NCBI RefSeq assembly: GCF_029962835.1
Contig: NC_080590.1
Span: 58,960,001-59,024,000 of the forward strand
From: Magnolia sinica
Taxonomy: Eukaryota > Streptophyta > Magnoliopsida > Magnoliales > Magnoliaceae
DNA: 64,000 nucleotides
Direction of reading: 5' to 3'
Positions 11,950 through 23,686 of this stretch are shown here, piece after piece. The notes under the pieces were generated by a model that made no database searches, was not told the DNA's origin, and was given only the letters and a program-made list of their open reading frames with translations. How positions within the stretch are numbered: position 1 is the stretch's first letter; every line of letters starts with the position of its first letter. A program made the translations under genes and the position numbers.

Positions 11950-12960
11950 ATTCCAGCCCATGTGATGTGGCCCATAATGATGAGTGTTAGGCCCATATGA
12001 GCGGCCCATAGTGATGAGTGTATAGGCCCATGTGATGTGTACAGGCCCATGTGATGTGGCCCATAGTGATGAGTGTTAGGCCCATATGAGCGGCCCATAG
12101 TGATGAGTGTTAGGCCCATATGAGCGGCCCATAGTGATGTGTGTTAGGCCCATATGAGCGGCCCATAGTGATGAGTGTTAAGCCCACGTGAGCGGCCCAT
12201 AGTGATGTGTGTTAGGCCCACGTGAGCAGCCCATAGTGATGTGTGTTAGGCCCATGTGAGCAGCCCATAGTAATGTGTGTTAGGCCCATAGTGATGAGTG
12301 TATAGGCCCATGTGATGTAGCCCATAGTGATGAGTGTTAGGCCCGTGTGAGCAACCCATAGTGATGTGTGTTAGGCCCATGTGAGAGGCCCATAGTGGTG
12401 TATGTTAGGCCCATGTGATGTGGCCCATACTGATGAGTCTAAGGCCCATGTGAGCAGCCCATAGTGATGTGTATTAGGCCCATATGATGTGGCCCATAGT
12501 GATGAGTGTTAGGCTCGTGTGAGCGGCCCATAGTGATGAGTATTAGGCCCGTGTGAGCGGCCCATAGTGATGAGTATTAGGCCCGTGTGAGTGGCCCATG
12601 GTGATGAGTATTAGGCCCGTGTGAGTGGCCCATAGTGATGTGTATTAGGCCCAGTTATGCAGCCCATTGTGATGTGTTTTAGGCCCATGTGAGCGGCCCA
12701 TAGTAATGTATATTAGGCCCATGTGATGCGGCCCATAGTGATGTGTATCAGGCCCATATGAGCGGCCCATAGTGGTGTGTGTTAGCCCATAGTGATGAGT
12801 GTTAAGCTCATGTGATGCGGCCCATAGTGATGTATATTAGGCCCATATGAGCGGCACATAGTGATGTATATTAGACCCGTGTGAGCAGCCCATAGTGATG
12901 TGTATTAAGTCCATGTGTGCGGTCCATAGTGATGTGTTTAAGGGCCATGTGATGCGGCCC
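11950..12960. repeat. 34-bp tandem array in the 3' LTR U3
   Basis: Same unit as 2770-3745 (GGCCCATAGTGATGTGT plus GTTAGGCCCATGTGAGC), about 29 degenerate copies. Local copy order differs from the 5' LTR, suggesting unequal exchange within arrays after insertion. Confidence 0.85.
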
Positions 12961-13256
12961 ACTTGATGTATGAGACCCTTGTGTAAGGCCCATTGTGATT
13001 GTATGTGGCCAATTGTGATTGTATGGGGCCCGATGTGATGTATAAGGCCCATGTGATACGGCCCACTTGATGTATGAGAACCTTATGTAAGGCCTATTGA
13101 GATTGTAGGTGGCCCATTGTGATTGTATGGGGCCCGTTGTGATGTAATTGTAGTCATTGATGAGGCCTGATGTGATGTATAAATGACCCTTGAGCGAGGC
13201 CCATTGTGATGTATATTAAGCCCTTGCGTGAAGCTATGGGTCCACTATATGTTTCG

Positions 13257-13266
13257 CTCTATATAG
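13257..13266 (+). promoter_or_regulatory. Putative TATA box of the 3' LTR (CTCTATATAG)
   Basis: Counterpart of 4073-4080, followed by the conserved stretch CTCCTTGGGAGCAATG. If active it would read out into the copia remnant to the right. Confidence 0.45.
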
Positions 13267-14447
13267 GCTACTCCTTGGGAGCAATGTTGGTTAAATGAGC
13301 ACATTGATGGTTAAATGTCCTCATTGTGACCTTCCCTTAAGCCCTTTGATAGGCTGATTATCGATACCGATTATGAGTATGTGATAACATAGCATCATGA
13401 TACATGCCCATACACATCATCTACATGTTTGTTATGAGATATGGTTGGTCATTATATATGCCATAAGGCAGGTTGTTTATGGGATTCCCTGATAGGCGGA
13501 GTTGCCCCACATGAGCACACGGTATACGCAGGATTGATGCATGATTGAACTGTGTGACTCATGCATCTCGCATTATGTGATTATGATTACAGTATGCCCT
13601 AGCGACATTAGGGTCGTAACTTCCACAGGCATATCGTGTATGGCCAGGTGAGACACTAGAAATCTGTTCTACATGGGGTACTATAGATATCCCTAGGTGA
13701 AATTCTCTAAACCCTCTTGGTTCCAAAGGTTACTCCAACGTTTAGACCGAGTGGATACATGACGCATGAGGGCCGTATACCGTTAGGTCGTGTCCCCCAC
13801 TGTGTCGTGGTCAGTTGGAAGGGGGTGCGGCCTTACCTACCTGAGAGGAGGGGACAAAGCTAAGCTGAGTTTGACCAGCTCAAGGAATAGGTCCACTATT
13901 GACGAGCCGGGCCCGATATTGGCAGGCGGATAGTGAGGTCTCTTCCACTCACCTTGTTGTACGCAATGTGGCGGCAATCTGGTTTGGAGTGTACTAGACC
14001 CCGGTGATTTCCCAGTGAGGAACCATACTGATATGTGAACTTATTGAATAGGAATTGCATACTCATTCATTCATTTATTCACTATCCACTCCGGCTGGTG
14101 GTGCGCAACTAATTATTGTGTACCTCCGTAATGGTAAGGATTTCGGTTGGGGCGCGCAACTAACTTGAGATCAGGAGTCTATTACATTGAATCTGGCTAT
14201 CCAAATTTAGATATGGGACTAGTTTGGATAGAAGTCCCTTGTAATGGACCCCATAGCCTATGATACTATGTACTATCATCCTGACTTCACTCCGGCTTGG
14301 TCATTTCATTCGCACCACATATTGCATTACATCCGCAGCATTTAACATTTTGGGTTGCCATGTTTCTGCATTGATATGGCCATTAGCATTCATGCCTTGC
14401 ATCGCATAGCCTTGGTACGGATGATGACATTCATGATCTTACCAGCA

Positions 14448-14620
14448 TATTTCCGCTTACTCTGATATCGTATGATTCATGATGTTGTCAGTATTTCCGC
14501 TACTCTGATATCGTATGATTCGTGATGTTGTCAGTATTTCCACTTACTCTGATATCATATGAGTCATGATCTTGTCAGTATTTCTGCTTATTTTGATATT
14601 GTATGATTTATGACATTGTA
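14448..14620. repeat. 44-bp tandem repeat in the 3' LTR
   Basis: Units of ATTTCCGCTTACTCTGATAT then CGTATGATTCATGATGTTGT. Three to four copies matching 8195-8360. Confidence 0.85.
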
Positions 14621-15035
14621 TTGCATACTTGGCAATTACCTTGTGCACACACTTTCACCACCCTCTAAACTTTATATAAGCTTATGCACGATAGATGTGT
14701 GCAGATGGCGTTAGGTCGCAGCAGCGTTGAGCTTGGAGCATGCGGCAGACTTTTGGAGCTTTGATTTTTGACATATGTATTTCTCTTTCAGCACTGTATT
14801 CAATATTTATATTATGGATATGTGATGATAATGTTACTTTTGCAATTTGGGTAAACTTGTGGTTATGCTTCTTACGAGATAAACATACATTGAAAAATCC
14901 TCCTTGTAGTATCCCAGCATCGGAATTTGGCGTATACGCGTTGGGAGCTGAGAATGGGGTACTACGAAAGCTGTCATCACCGAATTCAGCGATTGGGAAT
15001 TTTGTAAGCCCGGTTTCTGAGTTTGGGGCATGACA

Positions 15036-15040
15036 CCAGT
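15036..15040. repeat. Right target-site duplication (CCAGT)
   Basis: Pairs with CTAGT at 3-7 (four of five bases). The copia reading frame (Ser-Ala-Thr-Ser-Lys) continues immediately. Confidence 0.7.
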
Positions 15041-15940
15041 GCCACATCCAAATCCCTTGGACTCCTCCACATGGATCTCGTTGGACCGACTAGAACAGAG
15101 AGTTGAGGTGGTAAGAAATATATTTTGGTAATTATAGATGATTTTACCAGGTATACATGGGTAGTTTTCTTGAGAGAGAAATCTGAGACTCTTGATGAAG
15201 TGAAAATAGTACTCAAGCATATCCAAACAGAAAAGAAATCACGTGTCACCAAAGTCCGTAATGATCATGGTTTCGAATTTGATAATAGCAGTTTTGAGAA
15301 GTTCTGTAGCGATCACGGAATATAGCATGAGTATCTGCACCCAAGACACCTCAACAGAACGATGTAATTGAAAGAAAAAATCGAGTACTTCAAGAAATGG
15401 CCAATGTGATATTGAATAGTATTAATCTCCCTAAAAAATTTTGGGCTGAAGCTGTGAGCACGGCGTGTTATATCACTAACCATGTTTATACTAGAAAGTC
15501 TAATAATAAGACCACATATGAACTATGGTTCAATAAGGTGCCTACTATTAAATACTTTCGAGTTTTTGGCAGCAAGTGATATATTTTACGTGACCGAAAA
15601 AATTTGAGAAAATTCAACACTAAAAGTGACGAAGGTATTTTCCTAGGATGTGCGCTAAATAGTCAAGTGTATCATGTTCTCAACAAGAGGACCGATGTTA
15701 TTAAAGAATTCATTAATGTGGTCATAGATGATCACTTGAATACACCTGTCTCATGTTCAGAAGATGATGAAGTCTCTTTATTTGATAAACCGGACTCTTC
15801 GTCTAATAAAAATAACCCTGAACTACAGTTAATTAAAGACCATCCAACTAATCAAATTCTTGAGAATCCTCTCACTGGTGTGTGCACTCATAGACAATTA
15901 GAAAATATTTGTAATTATGTGCTTCACATCCTAGATTGAG
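15041..15940 (+). pseudogene. Copia integrase remnant and linker to RT
   Basis: Residues LLHMDLVGPT open the catalytic core, followed by [20 protein letters not shown] (first Asp region) and the later [11 protein letters not shown] (second Asp region) and FWAEAVSTACYITN. Stops interrupt the frame near 15102, 15323 and 15577. Downstream, a stretch with FNTKSDEGIFLGC continues the usual region after the integrase core. In the living family this enzyme inserts retroviral-like cDNA. This copy is broken, and its N-terminal zinc-binding part is cut off by the giant-LTR insertion at 15036. Confidence 0.88.
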
Positions 15941-15944
15941 CCGG

Positions 15945-17419
15945 CCAACGTAAAAGAAGCTCTTGCTGATGAAAACTGGATAGTAGCAATGCAAGAAGAA
16001 CTTAATCAATTCGTGGGGAATGATATATGGTACTTAGTTCCTAGACCTAATGATAAACACATTATTGGAACTAAATGGATCTTTAAAAATAAGTCTGATG
16101 AACTTAGTAATATTATAAGAAACAAGGCTAAACTAATTGTACAAGGGTACAATCAGATAGAAGGCATCGATTATGATGAAACCTTTGCCCCAGTAGCTTG
16201 TCTTGAATCTACCAGACTGTTTATATCAATTGCTAGTTACAAAAAGTTCAAAATTTATCAAATGGATGTTAAGAGTGCTATCTGCATGAGGAAGTATATG
16301 TTAAACAGCCTAAGGGTTTTGAAGACCCTAAGCATACTGATCATGTTTATCGCCTGAAAAAGGCACTCTATGGATTGAAACAAGCTCCCAGGGTATGGTA
16401 TAAGAAATTGACTAAGTTTTTACTAAGTCATAAATTTGTAATGAGGAGTGTTGATAAAACACTTTTTATAAAGAAACACAATGATCACATACTGATAGTA
16501 CAGATATATCTTGATGACATTATCTATGGATCTACCTATTCTAACATGAATGTTGAGTTTACAGATTTAATGAAGTCAAAATTTAAAATGAGCATGGTTG
16601 GAGAACTGAACTATTTCTTAGGTTTGCAAGTAAAACAACTTCCTGATGGGTTTTATCTCTCAAACCAAATACCCTCTAAACTTGATTAAAAAGTTTAGAT
16701 TTGAGAGCGGTAAAAATTTTGATACTTCTATGAGTATGACACTTAAACTCTCTAAGGATTCGATAGGTAAAAGTGTAGATCCTAAGTTGTATCTCAGTAT
16801 GATAAGTAGTTTATTATATTTAACTGCGAGCCGACCTAATATTACATTCAGTATTGGAATCTGTGCTAGATATCAATCAGACCCTAAAGAGTCTCACCTG
16901 ATTGCTGTAAAGCGCATTTTGAGATATGTCACAAGTTCGGCCAAACTTGGCCTTTGGTATCCTCATGATATTAATGTTCAATTAGCCGATTATTTGGATG
17001 TTGATTAGGCTAGTAATATTGATGACCGCAAGTCGACCAACGGTGGATGTTTTTATGTTGGGAACTATCTAGTTTCATGGCATAGCAAGAAACAGAGTTC
17101 CGTATCACTTTCCACAACTGAGGCTGAGTATATTGCAGCCGATAATGCATGTACCCAGCTTGTGTGGATGAAAAGGATGTTAAGTGATTACAGATTTGCA
17201 CAGGATTCTATGGTATTGTATTGTGACAATTCTAGCACAATTAACATTTCTAAAAATGACATTAGATATCATTATATTCATGAATTAGTAGAAGATAAGA
17301 TTATTTCTGTGGATTATATTCAAACTGAAAATCAACTTGTAGACATATTTACAAAATCGCTTGACAGAAACAGGTTTGCTAAGTTGAAATTGGATATGGA
17401 TATGTGCAATATGATCTAA
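15945..17419 (+). pseudogene. Copia reverse transcriptase-RNase H remnant
   Basis: RT starts at VKEALADENWIVAMQEELNQ. It carries IGTKWIFKNK and YDETFAPVA, then after a frameshift near 16290 [15 protein letters not shown], and the active-site YLDD at 16507-16518 (the family usually has YVDD). RNase H follows with CFYVGNYLVSWHSKKQ, SLSTTEAEYIAA and VLYCDNSSTINISKN, and the region ends at codon 17419. At least three frame breaks (about 16290, 16680, 17005) make it non-functional. It belongs to the same element as the integrase remnant just upstream. Confidence 0.9.
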
Positions 17420-17705
17420 ATTGCATGTATTTATTTGTAATATATTGCATATTTTTATTTTATTTATTTTTGTAAATTTTTAATTTTAAAAAATATGAAA
17501 AATGCAGAATTTTTGAGGTGCACGACTAGTCTAGTACACACTCGACCAGTCATGACACCACCAGTCGATTATGTACTCGACCAGTAGAGTCGCTCGGGTT
17601 TGGGACTTTTTATTGTGCAAAAAGCACTTTTTCTTCATTTATTTCATCTTCCCCAACCAGCCCTACCACGACTGGTCTAACCCACCTTCAATTCCTTCAT
17701 AGTTA
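17420..17705. other. Spacer between copia pol and the env-like ORF
   Basis: AT-rich non-coding stretch. At 17530-17600 it holds four degenerate copies of CTCGACCAGTC(GAG), the same motif that is arrayed in the 3' LTR at 22327-22645. Confidence 0.6.
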
Positions 17706-19007
17706 GTGCATCCTTTTTTATTTCTTTGTGGATTTAAGTTCTTTGCACTTCCATTTCCTTGTTTTTGTAGTTTATTTCAAGGTTTATGGTGGTTTATTGG
17801 GGTTTCTAATATAAAATCTGATTTACTTGAAACTCATCTTACCTTTCTTACATTTCTTGTATTCCTTTTATTCCTTGTTGCTATAGAAAGTAGAAATACG
17901 AAGAGAGCCTCTCGTGATCCCTCTTCTTCTCGTTCCGCTCCAATCATGGTGCGTCATCTTCGGTCACCCAAAGAAGACCCCGAGTATGTGCGGGATATAC
18001 GTCTTCGCAACGTGATTGTTGAACGGACAGTCAAATTTAGTCATTTGGAACTTTTCGATATTTTTCCCCTCCTTCAAACTATAGGTTGAGCTAACATTTT
18101 AAATTGGGGCGATTCGGCATACCATTCTATTGTGCAGGACATGTTTGCTTGCATAAGTGACTTCTCTACTGAGAATTAAACTTTTACAATTACAACCAGA
18201 GAAGGTCCTATTGATATAAACTGTCACTTAATATCTGTATTGATGGATCTTCCAGTTAATGATGACGGAATTCCTATTTCTACTTTAGTGGCAAAACTAT
18301 TTAAATCAGAAAAATGAATGCTCACTAGAGTGTTATGCAACATGAATGCAGAATGAAATTCCAGGAATGCGCTTAGTTCTAAATTTATATTACCCAGATA
18401 CAGGATTCTCCATCGTATTTTCATCTCTAATGTCTATCCTAGGTCTGGTAACAAGACTGAGCTCACTACTTTCATGGCTCGCATCCTTCACTATATTGTT
18501 ACTGGTGTTTCTGTATGTCTTCCATCTCTTATCTGTTACATTATCATTCAATTTTGTCTCCATCCGGGTCATAGTGATATTCCATTTGCCTATCTTATGA
18601 CTGTTTTAGCCACCCATAGTCTTGTGGTTATGCCTGTTGGAGAAGCTCCCATTAACCATCTTCCCTTCAACAACTCAAACATAAATAAGATGAATCTGAG
18701 GTTGGCTCCTAGTCAAGTTGATGTGGGTGCTAGAGAAGCTGCTAAAGTAACTGAAGAGGAGGATGCTTTACCTCCTAATGATGTTAATATGGATGACCTA
18801 TTTGATGAGTCAGATTTTGTGGTTGATCCAGACTTTCAGCCTATTGACTTTGATCAGCGATTGCGATCCCTTGAGGAGAGGATGGAGGGTTTGCATGTGT
18901 CCCAAGAAAATCAATTCAAATACATGCACAAATATCTTAGGTGCATTAACAAGGGACTACATCAGATAGATCCTTCTATTCCCGCTCCATCATCTGGATC
19001 TAATTAG
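17706..19007 (+). pseudogene. Env-like / plant-transposon-domain ORF of the SIRE-type element
   Basis: A broken extra ORF after pol. An upstream piece holds a basic SRNTKRASRDPSSSRSAP stretch and a VRHLRSPKEDPEYVRDIRLR segment. A downstream piece (to 19007) has SVCLPSLICYIIIQFCLHPG, SDIPFAYLMTVLATHSLV and an acidic tail with a coiled-coil-like SLEERMEGLHVSQENQ end. Maximus/SIRE elements often carry such an extra ORF, often called env-like; its function is not established. Frame breaks occur near 18090, 18180 and 18350-18470. Assignment rests on position and on remembered similarity. Confidence 0.65.
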
Positions 19008-19496
19008 TTGTTTATTTCATTCTGGACATGTATTAATACTTTCTACTCTTTGTGTGTTGGGATATTTCTTAGACATGCTTTTACTTTTTAGTATGTGGAC
19101 ATGCTATTGTGTCTTTCGTTAATATTTTGATTATCATGATGATGCTATTTCCTATCTTATTTCATTTACTTTTCTTTTCTTTATATATCTTTCCTTTGTC
19201 TTATTGTGACAAAAAGGGGAAGAAATTGTAGAGATGTGTAATGTGATTGTGGAATATGGAGTGTAAATTTTTTTTACGGGTTCTGCAAATCACATCTCTT
19301 GGATTGAGGGGGAGTAATGGAATGAGGGGGAGTTATGTATGTTGATCATTTGTTACTCAAATGGTGAATGGTGTATAATTCTTTATTGTGCTTATATAAC
19401 TGATGCATGATTCCTTATTGGTGCATGATTGGTGCATAATTCTTTATTGTCATAATTCTTATTTAATTTTATCACAAATTTGACAAAGGGGGTGAT
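19008..19496 (+). other. 3' untranslated part of the copia element with polypurine tract
   Basis: Non-coding, with the GACAAAAAGGGGAAG tract at 19208-19222, repeated GGGGGAGT near 19310-19330, and the terminal CAAAGGGGGTGAT (19484-19496) directly before the 3' LTR. Confidence 0.7.
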
Positions 19497-20240
19497 TGTA
19501 AATGCTATTGTGTAAATCTAGCACCCGTAGTGTTATCAAATTTTATTGTGCCAAACCATTTAGTATTTGTATCATGCTTTGAATTAAAGTGATCAAGTTC
19601 GTACATTTTAAAGTTCTCTAGATCTACATCGAACTTGTCTACATCTTCAAGTTAAAGTGAAGAGTGTTGAAGTTCATGGTTTCTGAAAATGCGGTAATGA
19701 CCGCTTTAGTCGAAGTGGGAATACGCCAAGATGTCCCAGAGGGGGGTGAATAGGACTTTTTAAAATTTTAAGATGATTTAAAACCTATCAACCCTATCCT
19801 GAACTAATATGCAGATAGCAGGATTGCTTCAATGTAACTCTAATGGATTCCAAGCCAAATAGAGGATCCAATCATAAGACTATTCAAAACCTAAACAAGA
19901 TGTATAACATAGTTCATGATGGATGTGACTGTGTGTGAGATGTAATTCTAATTAGTTCTAGGTAATCATGTAAACATGCATTATGAGAACATTCAGAGAA
20001 TTCACGCAAGCAGTAAAGTAAATAGCAATCCCAAACACAATCGTTTTTAAAGTGGTTCGACTACATGTCTACTTCACTTCCGGCGGACGCACTCAACCCT
20101 TAAGTGTACCGGATTTCACTAACAGGGGTTTCAAATCAAGTTCACCTCAAACTAGTACAACCTATACAAGGCTGACTCTAGGACCTACACAAGGTACCTA
20201 ACATGTCTCCACGAGACACAAGTTTATGCCCCACACAGGA

Positions 20241-20440
20241 GCAAGGGTCAACACACAGCACCCAGATTTTAGGTCACACGGGCCATGGATCCACACAAGG
20301 GACCTAACACTTTATGCCCTAAACAAGTGCAAAGGTCAACACACAGCACCTAGGTTTTAGATCACACAGGTCAAGGACCTACACAAGGACTTAAGTTTAT
20401 GTTCTCCATATAGCAAGGGTCAACACACAGCACCCCCACG
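20241..20440. repeat. Tandem ~86-bp repeats (GGTCAACACACAGCACC)
   Basis: The core GCAAGGGTCAACACACAGCA recurs at 20241, 20329 and 20413, with CACACAAGGGACCTA-type spacers between copies. Lies in the antisense LTR. Confidence 0.75.
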
Positions 20441-21019
20441 TAATCTCTCATCGGAGGCTTCCTATGAGGACTTGAAAGGGGTGAGAATCACCTGTGACCC
20501 AATCCTGCATAAGGAATGATCAGCAGGGTCTCTGGACTCTAATGACTTACAAATAAGCAGATGAGCCCCATTTAGCACGTTGATGAAGATCTCCTCCTTT
20601 AATAATGAAGAATCTTTAGCTCCCTTGAACCGCAACACAAATGATTCTCCAATGTATAGCGATAGGTTAGGTCAAGGTTATGTTGGAATCCTATTATATT
20701 AAATATTTTTCTATTTTAGAAACAGAGTGATTCCAATCATCTATGCATTTAAGGTATCCCAGCTCAATGATTTGCCATTAAGGTGGTAGCTGGAGGATCC
20801 TTGAATGCAGAAGTTCATTCCCCAATCCACTCTATTGAATATTAATGATGAGGGTGGATTGGAGGATGAACTCCAATGAGAGAAAAAAGGCTTAGGGTAT
20901 ATGATCTGGATTAAACACTCAAAAGCTTTATTTATTTTTTCTGCAAACAACCAAAGGCAAGCTCTCATTAAATAAGTAAAAAGTTCCAACGAAAATAAAA
21001 CAGTCATATTTTTTACAGA

Positions 21020-21800
21020 GTTCGATATCATCGAGCGTATTCTCTCGATAGTATCGAATTGTCACTTGATAACACAAACTTAATATGTCAAACGCTTTTG
21101 AACCTTTTTGCCAACTGGTCAAGGATATCGAACACGCCTCGATGTCATCAGATTTCGAACTCCGATGTTATCGATGTAAGGTTCGATTCCTCGATATTTA
21201 AAAACATGAGAGCAATCTTGTCTTTGAAACTTAACAGGTATTTGATATGATCGAGCATTTCTCGATATCATCTAAATTTGAATGTTGATGATATTGATAC
21301 CTATTTCCATTCATCAATATTTTCAAGAAATTTTCCTATAAGCTTGCTGGACAGTTTGTGTCCTATTTCGATGACATCGACCTGGTCTCGATATGATCGA
21401 TATTTGAATATCGATATCCTCAAGAGCTCCTCGATACTTAAATGAATTTACCTGAAAGCTTGCTGGTCAGATTTGTGTCCTAATCCGATATCATCGAAGG
21501 TCAATCGATATCATCGAGGTTTGAATTTCGAGGATATCGAGGCTCTCTTCGAGATATCGAAAATCACATGATTTTCATTAACTACTTTCTGGACACAACT
21601 GACCAGATGTTGATTTTATCGAGCCATCTCAATGAACTCGAGATTCAAAAATCGATGACTTCAAGCATGCCATCGATTCATTGATAATTCAGTCCAGGAT
21701 TCATTGTGGTTGCTCGACATCTGAAGTCCTCAATTCGATAATATCGAATAAGTTTTGAGGACATTGATAACAGAGTTCGATTTCATCGAACCACTTATCG
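21020..21800. repeat. Array of palindromic TCGATATCATCGA-type motifs
   Basis: Some two dozen degenerate copies of (T)TCGATATCATCGA(A), e.g. near 21025, 21045, 21125, 21250, 21370, 21395, 21490, 21510, 21525, 21740 and 21780. Spacing is irregular and each copy is close to self-complementary. Confidence 0.75.
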
Positions 21801-22326
21801 ATAAATTGACAAAGGCAGAAAACTTAGAGATTTTTCTGATTTTGCAAAATATTTTTCTAACCTTAAACCCTAAGTTGTTCTATCCATTTTTAAGGGTTTT
21901 ATATACCTGGTATTTTGGGACATGGGATGTGAGGCTAAGTTTTACCTTTTACGAGATCGGGCACACATCTTATTGAGGGAGATGCTCGAATGATCTTCCT
22001 ATGGAGCTCACTTGTCTTCTGACTTAGCACTCACGCTAATTGACAAACCAGGGCACTTTCAGTTTCAAGCTAAAATTCAAGAACTCAATTTCAAGTTTGA
22101 AGTTCAACTACTGTACACTAAAGACTCGAGAACTCAAGCATAATTCAAGCTCAAGTTTAAGAGATCGAACTCAAGCTTCAAGTATCACAAGATATCAAGA
22201 TTTGAAAGCAAGTAATGTTTCATTTGTTCCTATTCACAAACAGGTTTGGATGACCCTAGATTAACCTTAAGTTATGTCATATTCATTACATATTGTATGT
22301 GGGTCATTTCATATATTTATAAGTCA

Positions 22327-22645
22327 TTTTCTCGACTAGTGTTAGACCTTGTTCGACTAGTCCAAGTACCAGTTCGACCAGTCTAAGAGTTTTCTTGACC
22401 AGTCCAAGGTTTGTTATGAATTTTCAAAATTTTCTGTTGGACTCTCGACCAGTCCTGAAGACTGCTTGATCAGTCAAGGAACAGTGCTCGATCAGTCATG
22501 CGAGTTCGACTCAAAGTCCAGTAAGCTTTTCTAGTCCCACTCGACCAGTCGAGTAACGATCTTATCTTATCGCGCTAGAAAATTTGAAGTTTTGTTAGTC
22601 CTTCGACCAGTCGAACCGACCCTTAGACCAGTCGAGTGAACAGTA
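22327..22645. repeat. Array of CTCGACCAGTCGAG-type motifs upstream of the LTR TATA box
   Basis: About ten copies of CGACCAGTC(GA), including the near-palindromes CTCGACCAGTCGAG and TTCGACCAGTCGAA. They end just before TATAAATA at 22654. Related copies occur at 17530-17600. Confidence 0.8.
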
Positions 22646-22653
22646 TTTTCACC

Positions 22654-22661
22654 TATAAATA
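22654..22661 (+). promoter_or_regulatory. TATA box of the SIRE-type 3' LTR
   Basis: TATAAATA in the context TTCACCTATAAATAGATC, directly after the motif array and some 1 kb before the LTR end. Confidence 0.6.
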
Positions 22662-23686
22662 GATCACGAATTTAAGAGTTTATTAATTCATTAAAGCAAA
22701 ATCAAGACACCACTCTGAGAGATAAGTTTGTGATATTATTAAGCTATATTGTGCTCATTTTATATTCTCTTTAATTAGCTTTTGTAATTTAATTTTGAGA
22801 TCTTTATTCCAATCTTACATTAAGAAGGGATTTGTGATTTCTCCTTTCTTAATATCAAAATCAAATCAAGCTAGCCCAGGTTGATTTAATTAAAAATCAT
22901 TTAGAACTACAACCTTCTCATTTGTGAGACTGGACATTGAACATCTTCGTTTACATCGGATTGGTTTTACCGGGCTTTTTCAAATGAGAATTTTCAGATA
23001 AGTATCATTTACAATTTTGTATATCCTTTTTGGTTTTTAAGGCTGTGCCAGAAAAATCTCTTTTTAGTTTTGTCTGAGGTGATCCAGAAAATCTCAGAGT
23101 GTGGGGTTTTTATAATTGTGTAAGCCCTATCAAACACACAATTGTGAAGGTTTTAAGGTGAACCTTGGAAAACCTTTTTTCATAGTGAATGCAAATATCC
23201 CGAGGTAGTGGATATTAGGAGTGGAGTAGTTGTATGGCTATTTTCTAATAGTTGGTGTACACACAAGCGAACCACTATAATTCCTAGAGTTGTGGTGGAT
23301 GATTAAATGTGCTTATGTGTGGGAATGTTGTAATTTACTTTAAGCATTTGTAGTGAATGGTGTAATTTATTTTATGCACTTGTGGGAATGTTGTAATAAC
23401 TTAGTTTATTTTATTTACTATTTCCTTTACCTCATTATTGGTTTGGGTTTTTGATACTTACAAACATTCTATAAGGTTGTCCTGCCATAAGCCTTTGGTT
23501 TTTTGTGCTAGGTTGTCCTTAGAACTAAGTTTGTATCAACCTCTTAAGACTAGTACATTTGAGGTTGCTATTTACTTGTACTTATTTGTTATTTGATTGT
23601 GCTATCTTTCTTTCATTTCTGTATTTATTTTTTAATTTGGCATAGCCTTATTCACCCCCAGGACGTTTAGCTCGGCCTTTTCAACA

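Larger units (their letters stand above)
8..15035 (+). mobile_element. Giant-LTR, minimal-interior retrotransposon (non-autonomous, Tekay/Del-like gypsy derivative)
   Basis: Two long direct repeats (8-8781 and 9176-15035) flank 394 bp. The first repeat is followed directly by a tRNA-iMet type primer-binding site, and the second is preceded by a purine tract. The outer flanks are CTAGT and CCAGT, a 5-bp target duplication with one mismatch. After the right flank, copia integrase coding sequence resumes, so the element landed in a copia element. There are no gag-pol domains. The purine-tract context (AAATTTTAAGG...GAAGTTTTCATTAGGAGGGGAG) and the LTR end (GAGTTTGGGGCATGACA) resemble Tekay/Del chromoviruses from memory, so I infer a deletion derivative mobilised in trans. 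Over the first ~105 aligned LTR bases I count 18 differences, 17 of them transitions, so the copy is old. Confidence 0.88.
9176..15035 (+). repeat. 3' LTR of the giant-LTR element (5860 bp)
   Basis: Starts TGCTATAAGGCCCG and ends GGGGCATGACA, followed by the CCAGT target duplication. Same order of parts as the 5' LTR: (TC)n 9924-9985, modules 10005-11310, MITE-like segment 11290-11635, 34-bp array about 11950-12960, TATA 13257, 44-bp repeats 14448-14620. It lacks the 2.9 kb insertion, so it shows the original LTR length. Confidence 0.9.
19708..22055 (-). mobile_element. Antisense SIRE-like solo LTR nested in the SIRE 3' LTR
   Basis: GAGGGGGGTGAATAGG near 19740 is the reverse complement of the SIRE LTR terminus. 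The other end reads, on the minus strand, TGCCCTGGTTTGTC. Putative flanks CTTTA and CTTTC would be a 4-5 bp target duplication. Removing the piece rejoins the host LTR plausibly. The body differs from the host LTR, so it is a different subfamily. Ends are approximate. Confidence 0.5.
15036..23686 (+). mobile_element. Decayed Ty1/copia element, Maximus/SIRE type (3' part)
   Basis: Integrase, reverse transcriptase and RNase H remnants run in copia order (IN before RT). They are followed by an env-like ORF region, a spacer, a purine tract and a long 3' LTR. The extra ORF after pol, the GACAAAAAGGGG-type 3' region and an LTR ending in TTCAACA after a TATTCACCCCC stretch fit the Maximus/SIRE lineage. 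The 5' LTR, gag and protease lie off the left side of the window, displaced by the giant-LTR insertion. Many in-frame stops show it is inactive. Confidence 0.85.
19497..23686 (+). repeat. 3' LTR of the SIRE-type copia element, with a nested antisense LTR
   Basis: Starts TGTAAATGCT after the purine tract and ends TTTTCAACA. Without the nested piece (about 19708-22055) it is about 1.84 kb. It holds the CGACCAGTCGA motif cluster (22327-22645), a TATA box at 22654 and a long leader/U5. Confidence 0.72.

Noticed and set aside
8-15035. Simple tandem segmental duplication instead of an LTR element
   Set aside because: Primer-binding site, purine tract, target duplication in a copia gene and an independent solo copy with a perfect duplication all fit LTR transposition.
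15125-17419. Active copia polyprotein
   Set aside because: Several in-frame stops and frameshifts, plus the insertion at 15036, leave no continuous frame.
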